The notes under the pieces were generated by a model, which made no database searches, had not been told where the DNA came from, and was given only the letters and a program-made list of their open reading frames with translations. From Keratinibaculum paraultunense (lineage in GTDB: Bacteria; Bacillota; Clostridia; Tissierellales; Tepidimicrobiaceae), in contig NZ_CP068564.1 of NCBI RefSeq assembly GCF_016767175.1, positions 310,001 to 374,000 of the forward strand: DNA of 64,000 bases, given 5' to 3'. The stretch's first letter is position 1. Every line of letters begins with the position of its first letter. The translations under genes and the position numbers were made by a program. Shown piece by piece: positions 56,890 through 64,000 of the stretch.

Positions 56890-57115
56890 TTATTTAAACT
56901 CTAATACTGTTCCTGTGGAATTTACAAAGCTAATATTTGGAGCCATTTGTTCAAATATATTAACAGCTTTTTCTCCAGTACGATGAGATAATCCTAATCT
57001 GCTTCTATTAGAACAGCATATATATCTTTTCCTGTTTTTCGTGGATTGTATCAACTATATTCATCTTGTTCGTAACTACTGAAGCGTCTCCTATTATAAA
57101 ATAATTCATTGTCTA
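56890..57115 (-). pseudogene. Decayed coding fragments of uncertain origin
   Basis: On the minus strand two frames read as protein-like: YFIIGDASVVTNKMNIVDTI (near 57110-57030), which faintly resembles the C-terminal GD motif of old-yellow-enzyme type flavoproteins, and SRLGLSHRTGEKAVNIF ending at a stop at 56890. They do not join in one frame. I cannot name a gene with confidence. Confidence 0.3.
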
Positions 57116-57129
57116 TTCTGTGACTACGT

Positions 57130-57560
57130 TTTTACTATTCCATTCTTCCATGGAGAATAAGGACGAATACGATTATGTTATATATCCATTTTTTCTAGAT
57201 ATTTTTCAAATCTAGTTTTTTTATTTGTGATATCTTGAGCATTAACAAATTCTATCCCATTAAGAATTCTTTGGCATTATCTCCTGCTTTACCAGATTTA
57301 TATTTAGATATTCTTTGCATTAACTGAAGTGGAGTATACTCACATATATGATTTTGTGGTGTTTTTCTTATCTTCTTCATTTAATACTTGGACTGGGGTT
57401 TCATCAGCATGCGAATATTTATCATTAAATTTCTTGCTATCTCATTGAAATTTGATTTGCCAAAGTTATTTGTCTTCATAATTGTTCCAAGTTTCTTTAA
57501 ATCTTTTACTGAATTAATTTCAATGTCCATTACTAATTTATATTTTATTTTTAATCACTC
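57130..57560 (-). mobile_element. Decayed transposase fragments (IS66-like and IS3/IS481-like)
   Basis: Minus-strand frames give HADETPVQVLNEEDKKNTTK at 57352-57411, a core segment of IS66 TnpC, and RFEKYLEKMDI, then after a stop HNRIRPYSPWKNGIVK (57131-57216), the retroviral-integrase DDE end of IS3/IS481-type transposases with an earlier NGIEFVNA. Upstream, MDIEINSVKDLKKLGTIMKT (from about 57523) is a further N-terminal fragment that I cannot place. Many stops and frame changes; none is functional. The 300-odd bases left of htpX hold nothing else clear. Confidence 0.6.
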
Positions 57561-57726
57561 AATAAAATTGTATATTTTTATTTTAGCATTTATAAGAAGA
57601 TTAAGATGCTATTACTAATAATTATTTAAGGAAACCACAGCATTATTCAGAGAAGATTTTTCAGAGGTCTGTGTTACATATGTTTGACTTCTCTAGAGAA
57701 CTTTAAAGTGGTTCAGATATTGTTGT

Positions 57727-57755
57727 TTGCAATATTTCCAGATATTTGCTATAAT
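57727..57755 (+). promoter_or_regulatory. Promoter of the htpX-like gene
   Basis: TTGCAA (57727-57732), 17-bp spacer, TATAAT (57750-57755), about 44 bp before the start codon. Confidence 0.6.
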
Positions 57756-57798
57756 ATGTCTAAATATTACCAAAATAATATAAAGGGAGGACGATAGC

Positions 57799-58668
57799 AT
57801 GACTTATATTATAGACTTTGCTAAAAATCTATTTAAAAAAAGCAATATTGGAATTATTGTTTTTCTAATATTAAATACAATTATTGTAGCTGCAATATTT
57901 AGCTCTGCATTTGAAGGTTTTGGTGGTGCTATACTTGGTATTGTCGTATATATTATTTCTTTAGCAATCGCACTATCCCCCATTGGAGAATGGATTTTAC
58001 GAATTCAAACTGGGAGCAAAAAAATTAAAAGAAAAGATCATTTAGACAGACTAGAGCCACTGTTTCAAGAAGTCTTAACTAAAGCAAGACAACTAAATCC
58101 TTCAATTCCCGAAAATGTTGGGTTATTTATGAGTAACGACAAAGAACCAAATGCATTTGCAACTGGTAGGAAAACAGTTTGCTTAACCAGAGGTCTTCTT
58201 AATCATTCTGATGAAGAAATTAAGGCAGTTTTTGCACATGAGCTTGGTCATTTAGCCAATAAAGATACAGATTTAGTACTATTGGTAGCAATAGGAAACT
58301 TTATAGTAACAGCAGCATTTATATTATTTAGGATATTCTTTAATATCATAGGGATATTAACCGCTATAATTAGCGATAGCCTTGGTACTCTTATTACTAC
58401 AATTTTAATTGACGGAGTTTTAGTGTTCTCTATGTGGGTATGGACTAAAATAGGAATAGCTTTAGTTATGCATTCCAGTAGACAAAATGAATATTTAGCT
58501 GATGAATTTGCTTATAATTGTGGATATGGAAATAGTCTATGTTCTGTGCTAGATACTTTTTATGGTGGCAATAGCAAAGGTTTATGGGCAAATCTTGCTT
58601 CAAGCCATCCAGATACAAATGATAGAATTGCTAGATTACAAGAATTAGGTTGTAATTATACTGCTTAA
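57799..58668 (+). CDS. M48 family metalloprotease (HtpX-like)
   Basis: A membrane zinc protease of 289 residues with an HtpX-like plan. There are N-terminal helices (VFLILNTIIVAAIFSSAF and LGIVVYIISLAIALSPI), the HExxH site H147-E148-x2-H151 in FAHELGHLANKDTD, two further helices, and the third ligand in QNEYLADEFAYNCG. HtpX degrades misfolded membrane proteins in E. coli; a similar quality-control job is likely. Starts at ATG after GGGAGGA. It is intact beside a decayed transposase zone. Confidence 0.9.
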   Translation: MTYIIDFAKNLFKKSNIGIIVFLILNTIIVAAIFSSAFEGFGGAILGIVVYIISLAIALSPIGEWILRIQTGSKKIKRKDHLDRLEPLFQEVLTKARQLNPSIPENVGLFMSNDKEPNAFATGRKTVCLTRGLLNHSDEEIKAVFAHELGHLANKDTDLVLLVAIGNFIVTAAFILFRIFFNIIGILTAIISDSLGTLITTILIDGVLVFSMWVWTKIGIALVMHSSRQNEYLADEFAYNCGYGNSLCSVLDTFYGGNSKGLWANLASSHPDTNDRIARLQELGCNYTA

Positions 58669-59162
58669 TAGAGAATACCTAACAAATAAGAAAACAATTG
58701 TTATAAAAATCAACTATTTGGAAATTCTCTATATTTATTTTAAACAAAAGTAATCACATTATTTAAAATTAATAAAGCGCTTAGGAATTTACTTTTGTAT
58801 TTTTACTTGTTTATAAAAAAATAGATTTGATGAGGATAGGTAAGAAGAGCGAGTGCAAATAGATGTGAAATATGTTCTAAATGAATATATTGGTTTTATT
58901 TTTCACAGGTAGCGGTTATACTTTTGAATATCCATCCTGGGGACTTCTGTGAATCCAGAATCTGCTCTTGCTGACGTAAGGAATTAATTTTAAAGCACAT
59001 GATGATACTTCGTGGGCTGTAGGGCGAAATCCTAGGATTTCGCCCCATCATTATTTTATTTGCTGATTCAAAATCTGATTTTAGGAATTTATTTCAGGAT
59101 GGAAATGATAGTTCGGATTAGAGTAATTGAAATTTACTTAAAGCACAAAATTAATTACAGTC
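58669..59162. other. 494-bp gap with a 24-bp palindrome
   Basis: No intact gene. A perfect palindrome (GGGCGAAATCCT and its reverse complement) lies at 59022-59045 and could end transcription on either strand. A region of clearly higher G+C than its surroundings spans about 58900-59045. It includes a short hairpin TTCTG-N6-CAGAA near 58947-58962. One frame there reads GYTFEYPSWGLL before a stop, suggesting a decayed gene or an unrecognised structured RNA. Confidence 0.4.
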
Positions 59163-59993
59163 TCAAATTAAATTTTTCATACTTATATCTAAGGGTTTGA
59201 TTGTATGTGTAAGCATTCCTAGAGAGATAAAGTCAACTCCTGTGTTTGCTACAGCTTTTATATTGTCTAAATTGATATTGCCAGAGGCTTCAGTGATACA
59301 TTTATTATCAATTAATTCAACTGATTTTTTCATCATTTCAATACTCATATTGTCCAACATAATAATATCAGCACCAGCATTTAATGCTTCTTTTACTTGA
59401 TCTAAATTTTCTGTTTCTACTTCTATTTTTTTACCAAAAGGAATATTATTCCTTACTCTTGTGATAGCTTCTGTTATTCCACCAGCAGCATCAATATGAT
59501 TATCTTTTATTAAGATGCCATCAGATAGATTAAATCTGTGATTGTATCCACCACCGACAGTAACAGCATACTTTTCTAGTATTCGTAAATTTGGAGAAGT
59601 TTTTCTAGTATCTAATATCTTAGCTGTGGTTCCTTTAATTAGATTAGTTGCAGTATAGGTAGTGGTAGCAATTCCACTCATTCTTTGTAAAAAATTCAAA
59701 GCAACTCTTTCTCCAACTAGTATATTATAGGCATCACCTTTAATATTACCAATTATGTCCCTATCTTTTACATAATCACCATCTTTTTTATAAAAATCAA
59801 TATCAACTTTTCCAAGTATATCAAAAACTCTTTTAAAGACTTTTAATCCTGCTATTATACCATCTTCTTTAGCGATTAGTTGAATTTGATATTTTGTACC
59901 ACTTTTTATAATACAAGAGGTGGTTATATCATTAAAAGAGCAATCTTCTTTTAATGCGTTTTTAATGATATTATCAACAATTAACCAATTCAT
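59163..59993 (-). CDS. nadC: Nicotinate-nucleotide pyrophosphorylase (quinolinate phosphoribosyltransferase)
   Basis: Turns quinolinate and PRPP into nicotinate mononucleotide in de novo NAD synthesis. 276 residues. The typical features are LVGERVALNFLQRMSGIATT, ILDTRKTSPNLRILEKYAVT, VGGGYNHRFNLSDGILIKDN, EVETENLDQVKEALNAGADI and IMLDNMS. Starts at ATG after AAAGGAC, 23 bp after the nadA stop. It completes a ridA-nadA-nadC operon. No transfer or decay signs. Confidence 0.96.
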   Translation of the reverse strand: MNWLIVDNIIKNALKEDCSFNDITTSCIIKSGTKYQIQLIAKEDGIIAGLKVFKRVFDILGKVDIDFYKKDGDYVKDRDIIGNIKGDAYNILVGERVALNFLQRMSGIATTTYTATNLIKGTTAKILDTRKTSPNLRILEKYAVTVGGGYNHRFNLSDGILIKDNHIDAAGGITEAITRVRNNIPFGKKIEVETENLDQVKEALNAGADIIMLDNMSIEMMKKSVELIDNKCITEASGNINLDNIKAVANTGVDFISLGMLTHTIKPLDISMKNLI

Positions 59994-60016
59994 AATAATG
60001 TCCTTTCTTAAGTAAT

Positions 60017-60922
60017 TTATTTTGAAGCTAATTCTAACATGTTTATAAGAGCATTGTTTGCTTTTTTTATTAAAGATTCTTCAAGTATTATTTCATTTTT
60101 TTCATATAATAAGGAATTATATAAATCTTCAATAGTTGTGCATTTCATAGGTTCACATATGATATTCAAACTGTGAAATATTTTATCAGGATATCTATTT
60201 TTTAATTCATACATAATTCCTTCCTCTGTTAAAATTAAAAATTCTTTAGAATTACATTTACCAACATATTCAATCATTTGACCTGTGCTTCCAATAAAAT
60301 CAGATAAACTTCGTACTTCTTCATTACATTCAGGATGAGCTAATATTGTAATTTTTGAATTGTATTTTTCTTTATAATTTAATACAGATTTTGCGTCTAT
60401 ATTTTCATGGACACAACAAAATCCATTACATAATATTATATTTTTCTCAGGTAATTTTTTCTGAATATAGTTTCCTAAGTTTTTATCAGGCACAAAGATT
60501 ATTTCCTGTGCATCAATATTTTTTATAACATTATAAGCATTAGAGGAAGTACAACAAGCATCAGATATGGCTTTTATATCTGTAGATGAATTTACATAAC
60601 TTACTATTTTTGCATTTGGATACTTTGATTTTAAATCTAGTACATCTTCTTTTGAAGCTAATTTAACCATATGACATTCAGCTTTAGTATTTGGTAACAA
60701 TACTTTTTTATGAGGAGAAAGTATTTTTGCACATTCAGCCATAAAATTTACACCACAGAATACAATTATTTCAGAATCGAGTTTAAGCCCTATTTTACTT
60801 AAATAATAAGAATCGCCTACATAATCGGCTAATTCTTGTATTTCATCCCTTACATAATAGTGCGCTAATATAGCCACATTTTTTTCTTTTTTTAATTTAA
60901 TAATTTCTTCTTTATAGTTCAT
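60017..60922 (-). CDS. nadA: Quinolinate synthase A
   Basis: A [4Fe-4S] enzyme that condenses iminosuccinate with dihydroxyacetone phosphate to quinolinate. 301 residues. It begins with EIIKLKKEKNVAILAHYYVR and DYVGDSYYLSKI; cluster cysteines are likely those in FCGVNFMAECAKIL, ILCNGFCCVHENID and the C-terminal NIICEPMKCTTIEDLY. HPECNEEVR is the usual active-site region. The substrate is normally made by NadB (aspartate oxidase), which is not next to it; another source is needed. Between ridA and nadC. Confidence 0.95.
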   Translation of the reverse strand: MNYKEEIIKLKKEKNVAILAHYYVRDEIQELADYVGDSYYLSKIGLKLDSEIIVFCGVNFMAECAKILSPHKKVLLPNTKAECHMVKLASKEDVLDLKSKYPNAKIVSYVNSSTDIKAISDACCTSSNAYNVIKNIDAQEIIFVPDKNLGNYIQKKLPEKNIILCNGFCCVHENIDAKSVLNYKEKYNSKITILAHPECNEEVRSLSDFIGSTGQMIEYVGKCNSKEFLILTEEGIMYELKNRYPDKIFHSLNIICEPMKCTTIEDLYNSLLYEKNEIILEESLIKKANNALINMLELASK

Positions 60923-60958
60923 TGTAAATAACCCCTTTTTAAAAAAATTGAATAAGAT

Positions 60959-61342
60959 TTATTTTTTCAATGCAATTGCATCTATTTCTACATCAATACC
61001 TCTTAATTGAACTCCTATAGTGGTTCTAGTAGGAAATGGCTCATTGAACATTTCTCTATATATTGAATTCATTTCATCAAAATATTTAATATCAGATAAA
61101 TATACAGTTGTTCTAACAACATCCTTTAATGAGCATCCTGCCTCTTTTAAAATGGATTCGATATTTTTTATTACTTGATAAGTTTGGTCTTTTATATCTT
61201 TTTTTATCTCTCCAGTAGCTGGATCTTGGGGACGTTGCCCAGATACAAAAACAAAATTATCGGTTATAATACCTTGAGAATAAGGTCCTGCTGGAGATGG
61301 TGCATTTTTTGTACAAATAGATTTAAAATTATTATTAAGCAT
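60959..61342 (-). CDS. RidA family enamine/imine deaminase
   Basis: A 127-residue YjgF/YER057c/UK114 protein. RidA enzymes hydrolyse reactive enamines and imines to ketones and ammonia. The family pattern is clear: NAPSPAGPYSQGIITDNFVF, SGQRPQDPATGEI, VVRTTVYLSDIKYFDEMNSI and FNEPFPTRTTIGVQLRGIDV, with the Arg of the substrate site. ATG 61342 follows AAGGAGGA. It is the first gene of the NAD operon; NadA's substrate iminosuccinate is itself an imine, which may explain the link. Confidence 0.95.
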   Translation of the reverse strand: MLNNNFKSICTKNAPSPAGPYSQGIITDNFVFVSGQRPQDPATGEIKKDIKDQTYQVIKNIESILKEAGCSLKDVVRTTVYLSDIKYFDEMNSIYREMFNEPFPTRTTIGVQLRGIDVEIDAIALKK

Positions 61343-61379
61343 TTTAAATTCCTCCTTTTAATTAACTTCTGTTAAAAAG

Positions 61380-61408
61380 AGTATAACAGATGTATATACA
61401 CCTGTCAA
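61380..61408 (-). promoter_or_regulatory. Promoter of ridA-nadA-nadC with operator-like palindrome
   Basis: On the minus strand TTGACA (61408-61403), a 17-bp spacer, and TATACT (61385-61380) form a near-consensus promoter. A 20-bp imperfect palindrome with half-sites ACAGRTGT fills the spacer (61386-61405). The half-site resembles the ACAGGTGT pattern I associate with NiaR, the NAD repressor of Firmicutes; that match is from memory. Confidence 0.65.
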
Positions 61409-61447
61409 GACATTTAATATATTAATAGTTTATTTACTTTTAATTAT

Positions 61448-62296
61448 TTAAAGATCAAAACTATCTTCATCTATAATCAAATCATGAGATTGAGATATTA
61501 ATCGTTCTAGATCATTAGGGGTTAAATTTAATTTTTCAAGAGCAAAAGGCGAGAAATTATATGCTAGACCATCAGCACCTATGCTTATTCCCATCATCAT
61601 GGTTATAGCATCAGCAATATGCACTATAGAAACTAATATAGGATTTATAGTAGCTTTTTCAGGAGAATGATGCAGTCCTATTGCTTCTACTAATTCTTCA
61701 GGGAAATTCCATTTTATTGCGATTTTTTCACCTACTTGAGCATGGTTAAATCCTAGTATCTCTTCCTCTGCTTCTAAAAAGGGTATTTTTTCAGATTCTA
61801 CTTTATTAATGATAGCATGATATTCTTTTTCCACATAGAAATTTAGTATGGTTTTCCCAATATCTCTTAGTAGTCCAGCTATGTAGGCAGTTTCAGGATT
61901 TGGGAATTTTACCTCTTTAGCGATATATCTCGATATGATGGCACAAGTTTGAGATTGAGTCCATAGATCATTTTTTCCCAATGCATATCCTTTGAGTTCA
62001 TTAGACATCATTTTAGATACGGTAGAGGCTAAAGCCATACTTTTTATAGTTTGAAAGCCTAAAAGAATTGTAGCTTGAGACACAGTATCAATTTTTCTAG
62101 GATATCCATAATAGGCTGAATTGGCAAGTTTAAGTATTTTAGAGGTTAAACTTTGATCTTTTAATATCTCTTTTTCTAGGTCTTGAATGGTTGAATCTGG
62201 ATCTTCAGTAATAGCTATTATTTTTTTAATTCTGTCAGGTAAAACAGGCATATCATCTACCTTACTAATTATATAATTTAATTTTTTATTCCCCAT
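61448..62296 (-). CDS. HDOD domain protein
   Basis: A 282-residue protein of the HDOD class, a signal-transduction relative of HD phosphohydrolases. The HDOD domain covers residues about 8-205: VDDMPVLPDRIKKIIAITED, LTSKILKLANSAYYGYPRKI, DTVSQATILLGFQTIKSMAL and GLLRDIGKTILNFYV. The canonical HD pair at the metal site is not clear, so activity is doubtful. The C-terminal VHIADAITMMMGISIGADGL is typical of HDOD genes in clostridia. It may feed into c-di-GMP or motility signalling. Confidence 0.9.
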   Translation of the reverse strand: MGNKKLNYIISKVDDMPVLPDRIKKIIAITEDPDSTIQDLEKEILKDQSLTSKILKLANSAYYGYPRKIDTVSQATILLGFQTIKSMALASTVSKMMSNELKGYALGKNDLWTQSQTCAIISRYIAKEVKFPNPETAYIAGLLRDIGKTILNFYVEKEYHAIINKVESEKIPFLEAEEEILGFNHAQVGEKIAIKWNFPEELVEAIGLHHSPEKATINPILVSIVHIADAITMMMGISIGADGLAYNFSPFALEKLNLTPNDLERLISQSHDLIIDEDSFDL

Positions 62297-62315
62297 GATT
62301 TATATTCACCTCATT

Positions 62316-62342
62316 TTTAGTATATATTACTATTATACTAAA
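62316..62342 (-). promoter_or_regulatory. -10-like element and inverted repeat before the HDOD gene
   Basis: On the minus strand TATAAT lies within an inverted repeat TTTAGTAT (62342-62335) and ATACTAAA (62323-62316). Operator-like overlap of a promoter, about 20 bp before the HDOD start. Confidence 0.45.
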
Positions 62343-62397
62343 TGATTTATTTATATCCTATAGATATAATGAATTATTTATATTAAAAAATATATAA

Positions 62398-62426
62398 AAA
62401 GGCAGATAGAAAACTATCTGCCTTTT
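62398..62426. terminator. Bidirectional terminator at the end of the last gene
   Basis: GGCAGATAG (62401-62409), loop AAAA, CTATCTGCC (62414-62422), flanked by A-run on the left and T-run on the right; on the minus strand it follows the gene's stop codon. Confidence 0.85.
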
Positions 62427-64000
62427 AAATATTCATTAATTTGTATTATTTTTCCATAATGTTCACCTAATTTATTTCTATTAGATAATACATTAAACAC
62501 TTTGTTTCCAAAAGGAGTTATAGCTATAGCTATATAAGGGTAATATCTATATTTTAATAATCCTATTAATTCTAGATATTTGTAATACACTAAGAAACAT
62601 TCTGGATATTGAATATACTTAGGAGTTAATTCTTGATATCTATAATATACTTCTTGATTAGCTTTACTAAACAATTTTATCATATCATCTATTAAATTTT
62701 CTAGAAAGTTCAAATCTATGGTAGGAATTACTTTCTTTAAAAAGTTATGATTTAAAATATATTGTAGAAATATACTATATTTTTCTTCATCACCCATTTT
62801 TAAAAATAGTGGAGCTTTTTTAGTAGATATTATTTTATTATTTTTTATAGTGATTAAATCTGTATCTATGGAAAATTTATAAAAAATATGAAGCAATGGA
62901 AAGTCCTTTTGGTTAGGTGTTTTTTTTATAATTGTTTCCTTGTTTTCCATTATTTCATTAATTTTGAATAAATCTTTTCGCTTTATATATTTATTTTTAT
63001 TTGTACTTTCTAATTCATTGCTTATTATATACAACAGAAATTTTTCAAAATCTATTAAAAAAGAAAAAGCTTGTTCATTTAGTGAATTATCAATATTATT
63101 TACTAAAACTTTATCTACACAAAACGGGAGTTCAGTATTTTCAATTTTATTTAGATATAAAAATCTATTTTTGCTTATTTCAAGTACTTGTTCATATGCT
63201 TTCTTATAAATATTAGACTTATTTTTTAAATAGGTTAAATATTTTTTAAGTGTAGATAAAAAAGAATTAAATTCTTTCTTATTATTGATAAAACCATTGT
63301 CTATAGCATCTTCTAATAATAATTTTAAATTTATTTGATCTAAATCAGATAATGTCATTTCTTCATCCATTAAATAATGTTCAAATAAATTTATTAAATT
63401 ATTAATATGTTTTTTTATATATGTTTTCGACATTTGATGAGACAGATAGTTTTCAAATTCTTCTAACTCATCATATAATAGGAACATAAAATCTTCATCT
63501 AATTGAATAACGCTATATATGCATTCAGTATATATTCTATATACGTTTAAACTATATTTTTTTAAATATTTATCTATAGTTAATTGAGGTTCTTTTATTC
63601 TTATATAATTGTAATCTAGTAATATCTCCTGAATAAACATATCTTTTATAGAATTTGGAAGAAAGCTAATATTTCCAATAAATCCTTCATGCTCCAATAT
63701 TCTTCCAATGCGTCCAAATATTAAAATATTTTCATTTAGTAGAGGTGCTAAATTAGGTTCCCATAGTTGATGATCTTTTCTTGTAAATAGGTCTATTAGA
63801 TAAATGTGTTCTTCATCAGCTTCTAATATTTCAAACAAAGATATGTGAGATTTATTTCTTTCTATTAGTATTTGTTTCTCTATATTAGTTAGTTGATATG
63901 CTTTGTCCTCTAACATATGTTCAATAAAGCTTTTACCATAATGTGTTCTGTAATCTGTACTAACCCATACATTAAAAGCTATCATAGTTTTTTGTTCATC
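62414..64000 (-). CDS. Large protein of unknown function (5'-truncated)
   Basis: The frame is open past the right edge of the window, where five codons (DEQKT) precede the first internal ATG at 63985. The 523 residues from that ATG are mostly helical, rich in Lys, Asn and Ile, with no recognised domain. An N-terminal 120-residue region has a mixed alpha/beta character (ISLFEILEADEEHIYLIDLF, then ENILIFGRIGRILEHEGFIG). No signal or membrane segment. It resembles SEC-C-adjacent helical proteins only in style. I do not assign a function. Confidence 0.75.
   Translation of the reverse strand, partial: DEQKTMIAFNVWVSTDYRTHYGKSFIEHMLEDKAYQLTNIEKQILIERNKSHISLFEILEADEEHIYLIDLFTRKDHQLWEPNLAPLLNENILIFGRIGRILEHEGFIGNISFLPNSIKDMFIQEILLDYNYIRIKEPQLTIDKYLKKYSLNVYRIYTECIYSVIQLDEDFMFLLYDELEEFENYLSHQMSKTYIKKHINNLINLFEHYLMDEEMTLSDLDQINLKLLLEDAIDNGFINNKKEFNSFLSTLKKYLTYLKNKSNIYKKAYEQVLEISKNRFLYLNKIENTELPFCVDKVLVNNIDNSLNEQAFSFLIDFEKFLLYIISNELESTNKNKYIKRKDLFKINEIMENKETIIKKTPNQKDFPLLHIFYKFSIDTDLITIKNNKIISTKKAPLFLKMGDEEKYSIFLQYILNHNFLKKVIPTIDLNFLENLIDDMIKLFSKANQEVYYRYQELTPKYIQYPECFLVYYKYLELIGLLKYRYYPYIAIAITPFGNKVFNVLSNRNKLGEHYGKIIQINEYLKGR

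Noticed and set aside
57388-57618. Plus-strand 76-codon frame
   Set aside because: It is the antisense of transposase debris and reads as a hydrophobic mirror; no ribosome site.
1-64000. CRISPR array or tRNA/rRNA genes
   Set aside because: No series of regularly spaced repeats and no tRNA- or rRNA-like segment was seen by reading both strands.

Overview
The window is A+T-rich with strong GGAGG-type ribosome sites, frequent TTG starts and clustered same-strand genes. It carries Gram-positive marker sets: FtsEX-PcsB-CtpB with a MinJ-like protein, Alr with an NdoAI/NdoA toxin-antitoxin pair, a CGAAC-N4-GTTC type SOS box, an FMN riboswitch before ribDE-BA-H, and CsaB/TagA wall-polymer enzymes. 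The [FeFe]-hydrogenase maturation genes hydE, hydG and hydF indicate a strict anaerobe. Together this suggests a low-GC clostridial or Tissierella-like Firmicute. That placement is inference from gene content; no rRNA or tRNA gene was seen.

Layout. 1-2.3 kb: 3' part of a MATE transporter, a DUF1893 gene, then decayed AraC-like and IS605 TnpB fragments. 2.3-4.4 kb: an XRE regulator diverging from a receiver-GGDEF diguanylate cyclase with a near-consensus promoter over direct repeats. 4.5-9.8 kb: MTA/SAH deaminase, a coiled-coil protein, an AcpS-NnrD fusion, alanine racemase and the NdoAI/NdoA pair. 9.8-17.6 kb: a surface-polymer cluster (GNAT, PIG-L deacetylase, GT4, O-antigen-ligase-like polymerase/ligase, CsaB pyruvyl transferase, TagA). 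17.6-20.2 kb: YitT protein and a split transketolase. 20.3-24.5 kb: PrcB-like protein, Lon-like protease, AI-2E transporter. 24.5-25.7 kb: a CofE homologue on the minus strand. 25.9-31.2 kb: ftsE-ftsX-pcsB, ctpB and a MinJ-like PDZ protein. 31.2-37.8 kb: a lipoprotein, then SOS-linked uvrB-uvrA. 37.8-42.7 kb: OsmC, orphan EutH, Xaa-Pro aminopeptidase, SEC-C protein. 42.7-47.85 kb (minus): nadE and the TM1266-family-gene-hydE-hydG-hydF operon behind a structured leader. 47.9-51.5 kb: YihY, CobO, S9 peptidase. 51.6-55.3 kb: riboflavin operon with FMN riboswitch. 55.3-57.6 kb: broken Fic gene, YjfB-like protein and several decayed transposases. 57.7-64 kb: HtpX-like protease, a ridA-nadA-nadC operon (no nadB), an HDOD protein and the 3' part of an unrecognised large gene.

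Most noteworthy observation: the leader of the hydrogenase-maturation operon (about 47812 to 47642, minus) can form two GNRA-capped hairpin domains, an intrinsic terminator, and a 10-position alternative pairing (9 paired) that uses one strand of the second domain and the 5' arm of the terminator. This is the architecture of a transcription-attenuating riboswitch or protein-binding leader, and I cannot match it to a known class. Other points of interest are an apparent AUA start codon, a hairpin that shortens an SD-to-start distance, an AcpS-NnrD fusion, a palindromic operator filling the spacer of the NAD-biosynthesis promoter, and a CofE-like ligase with no other F420 gene.
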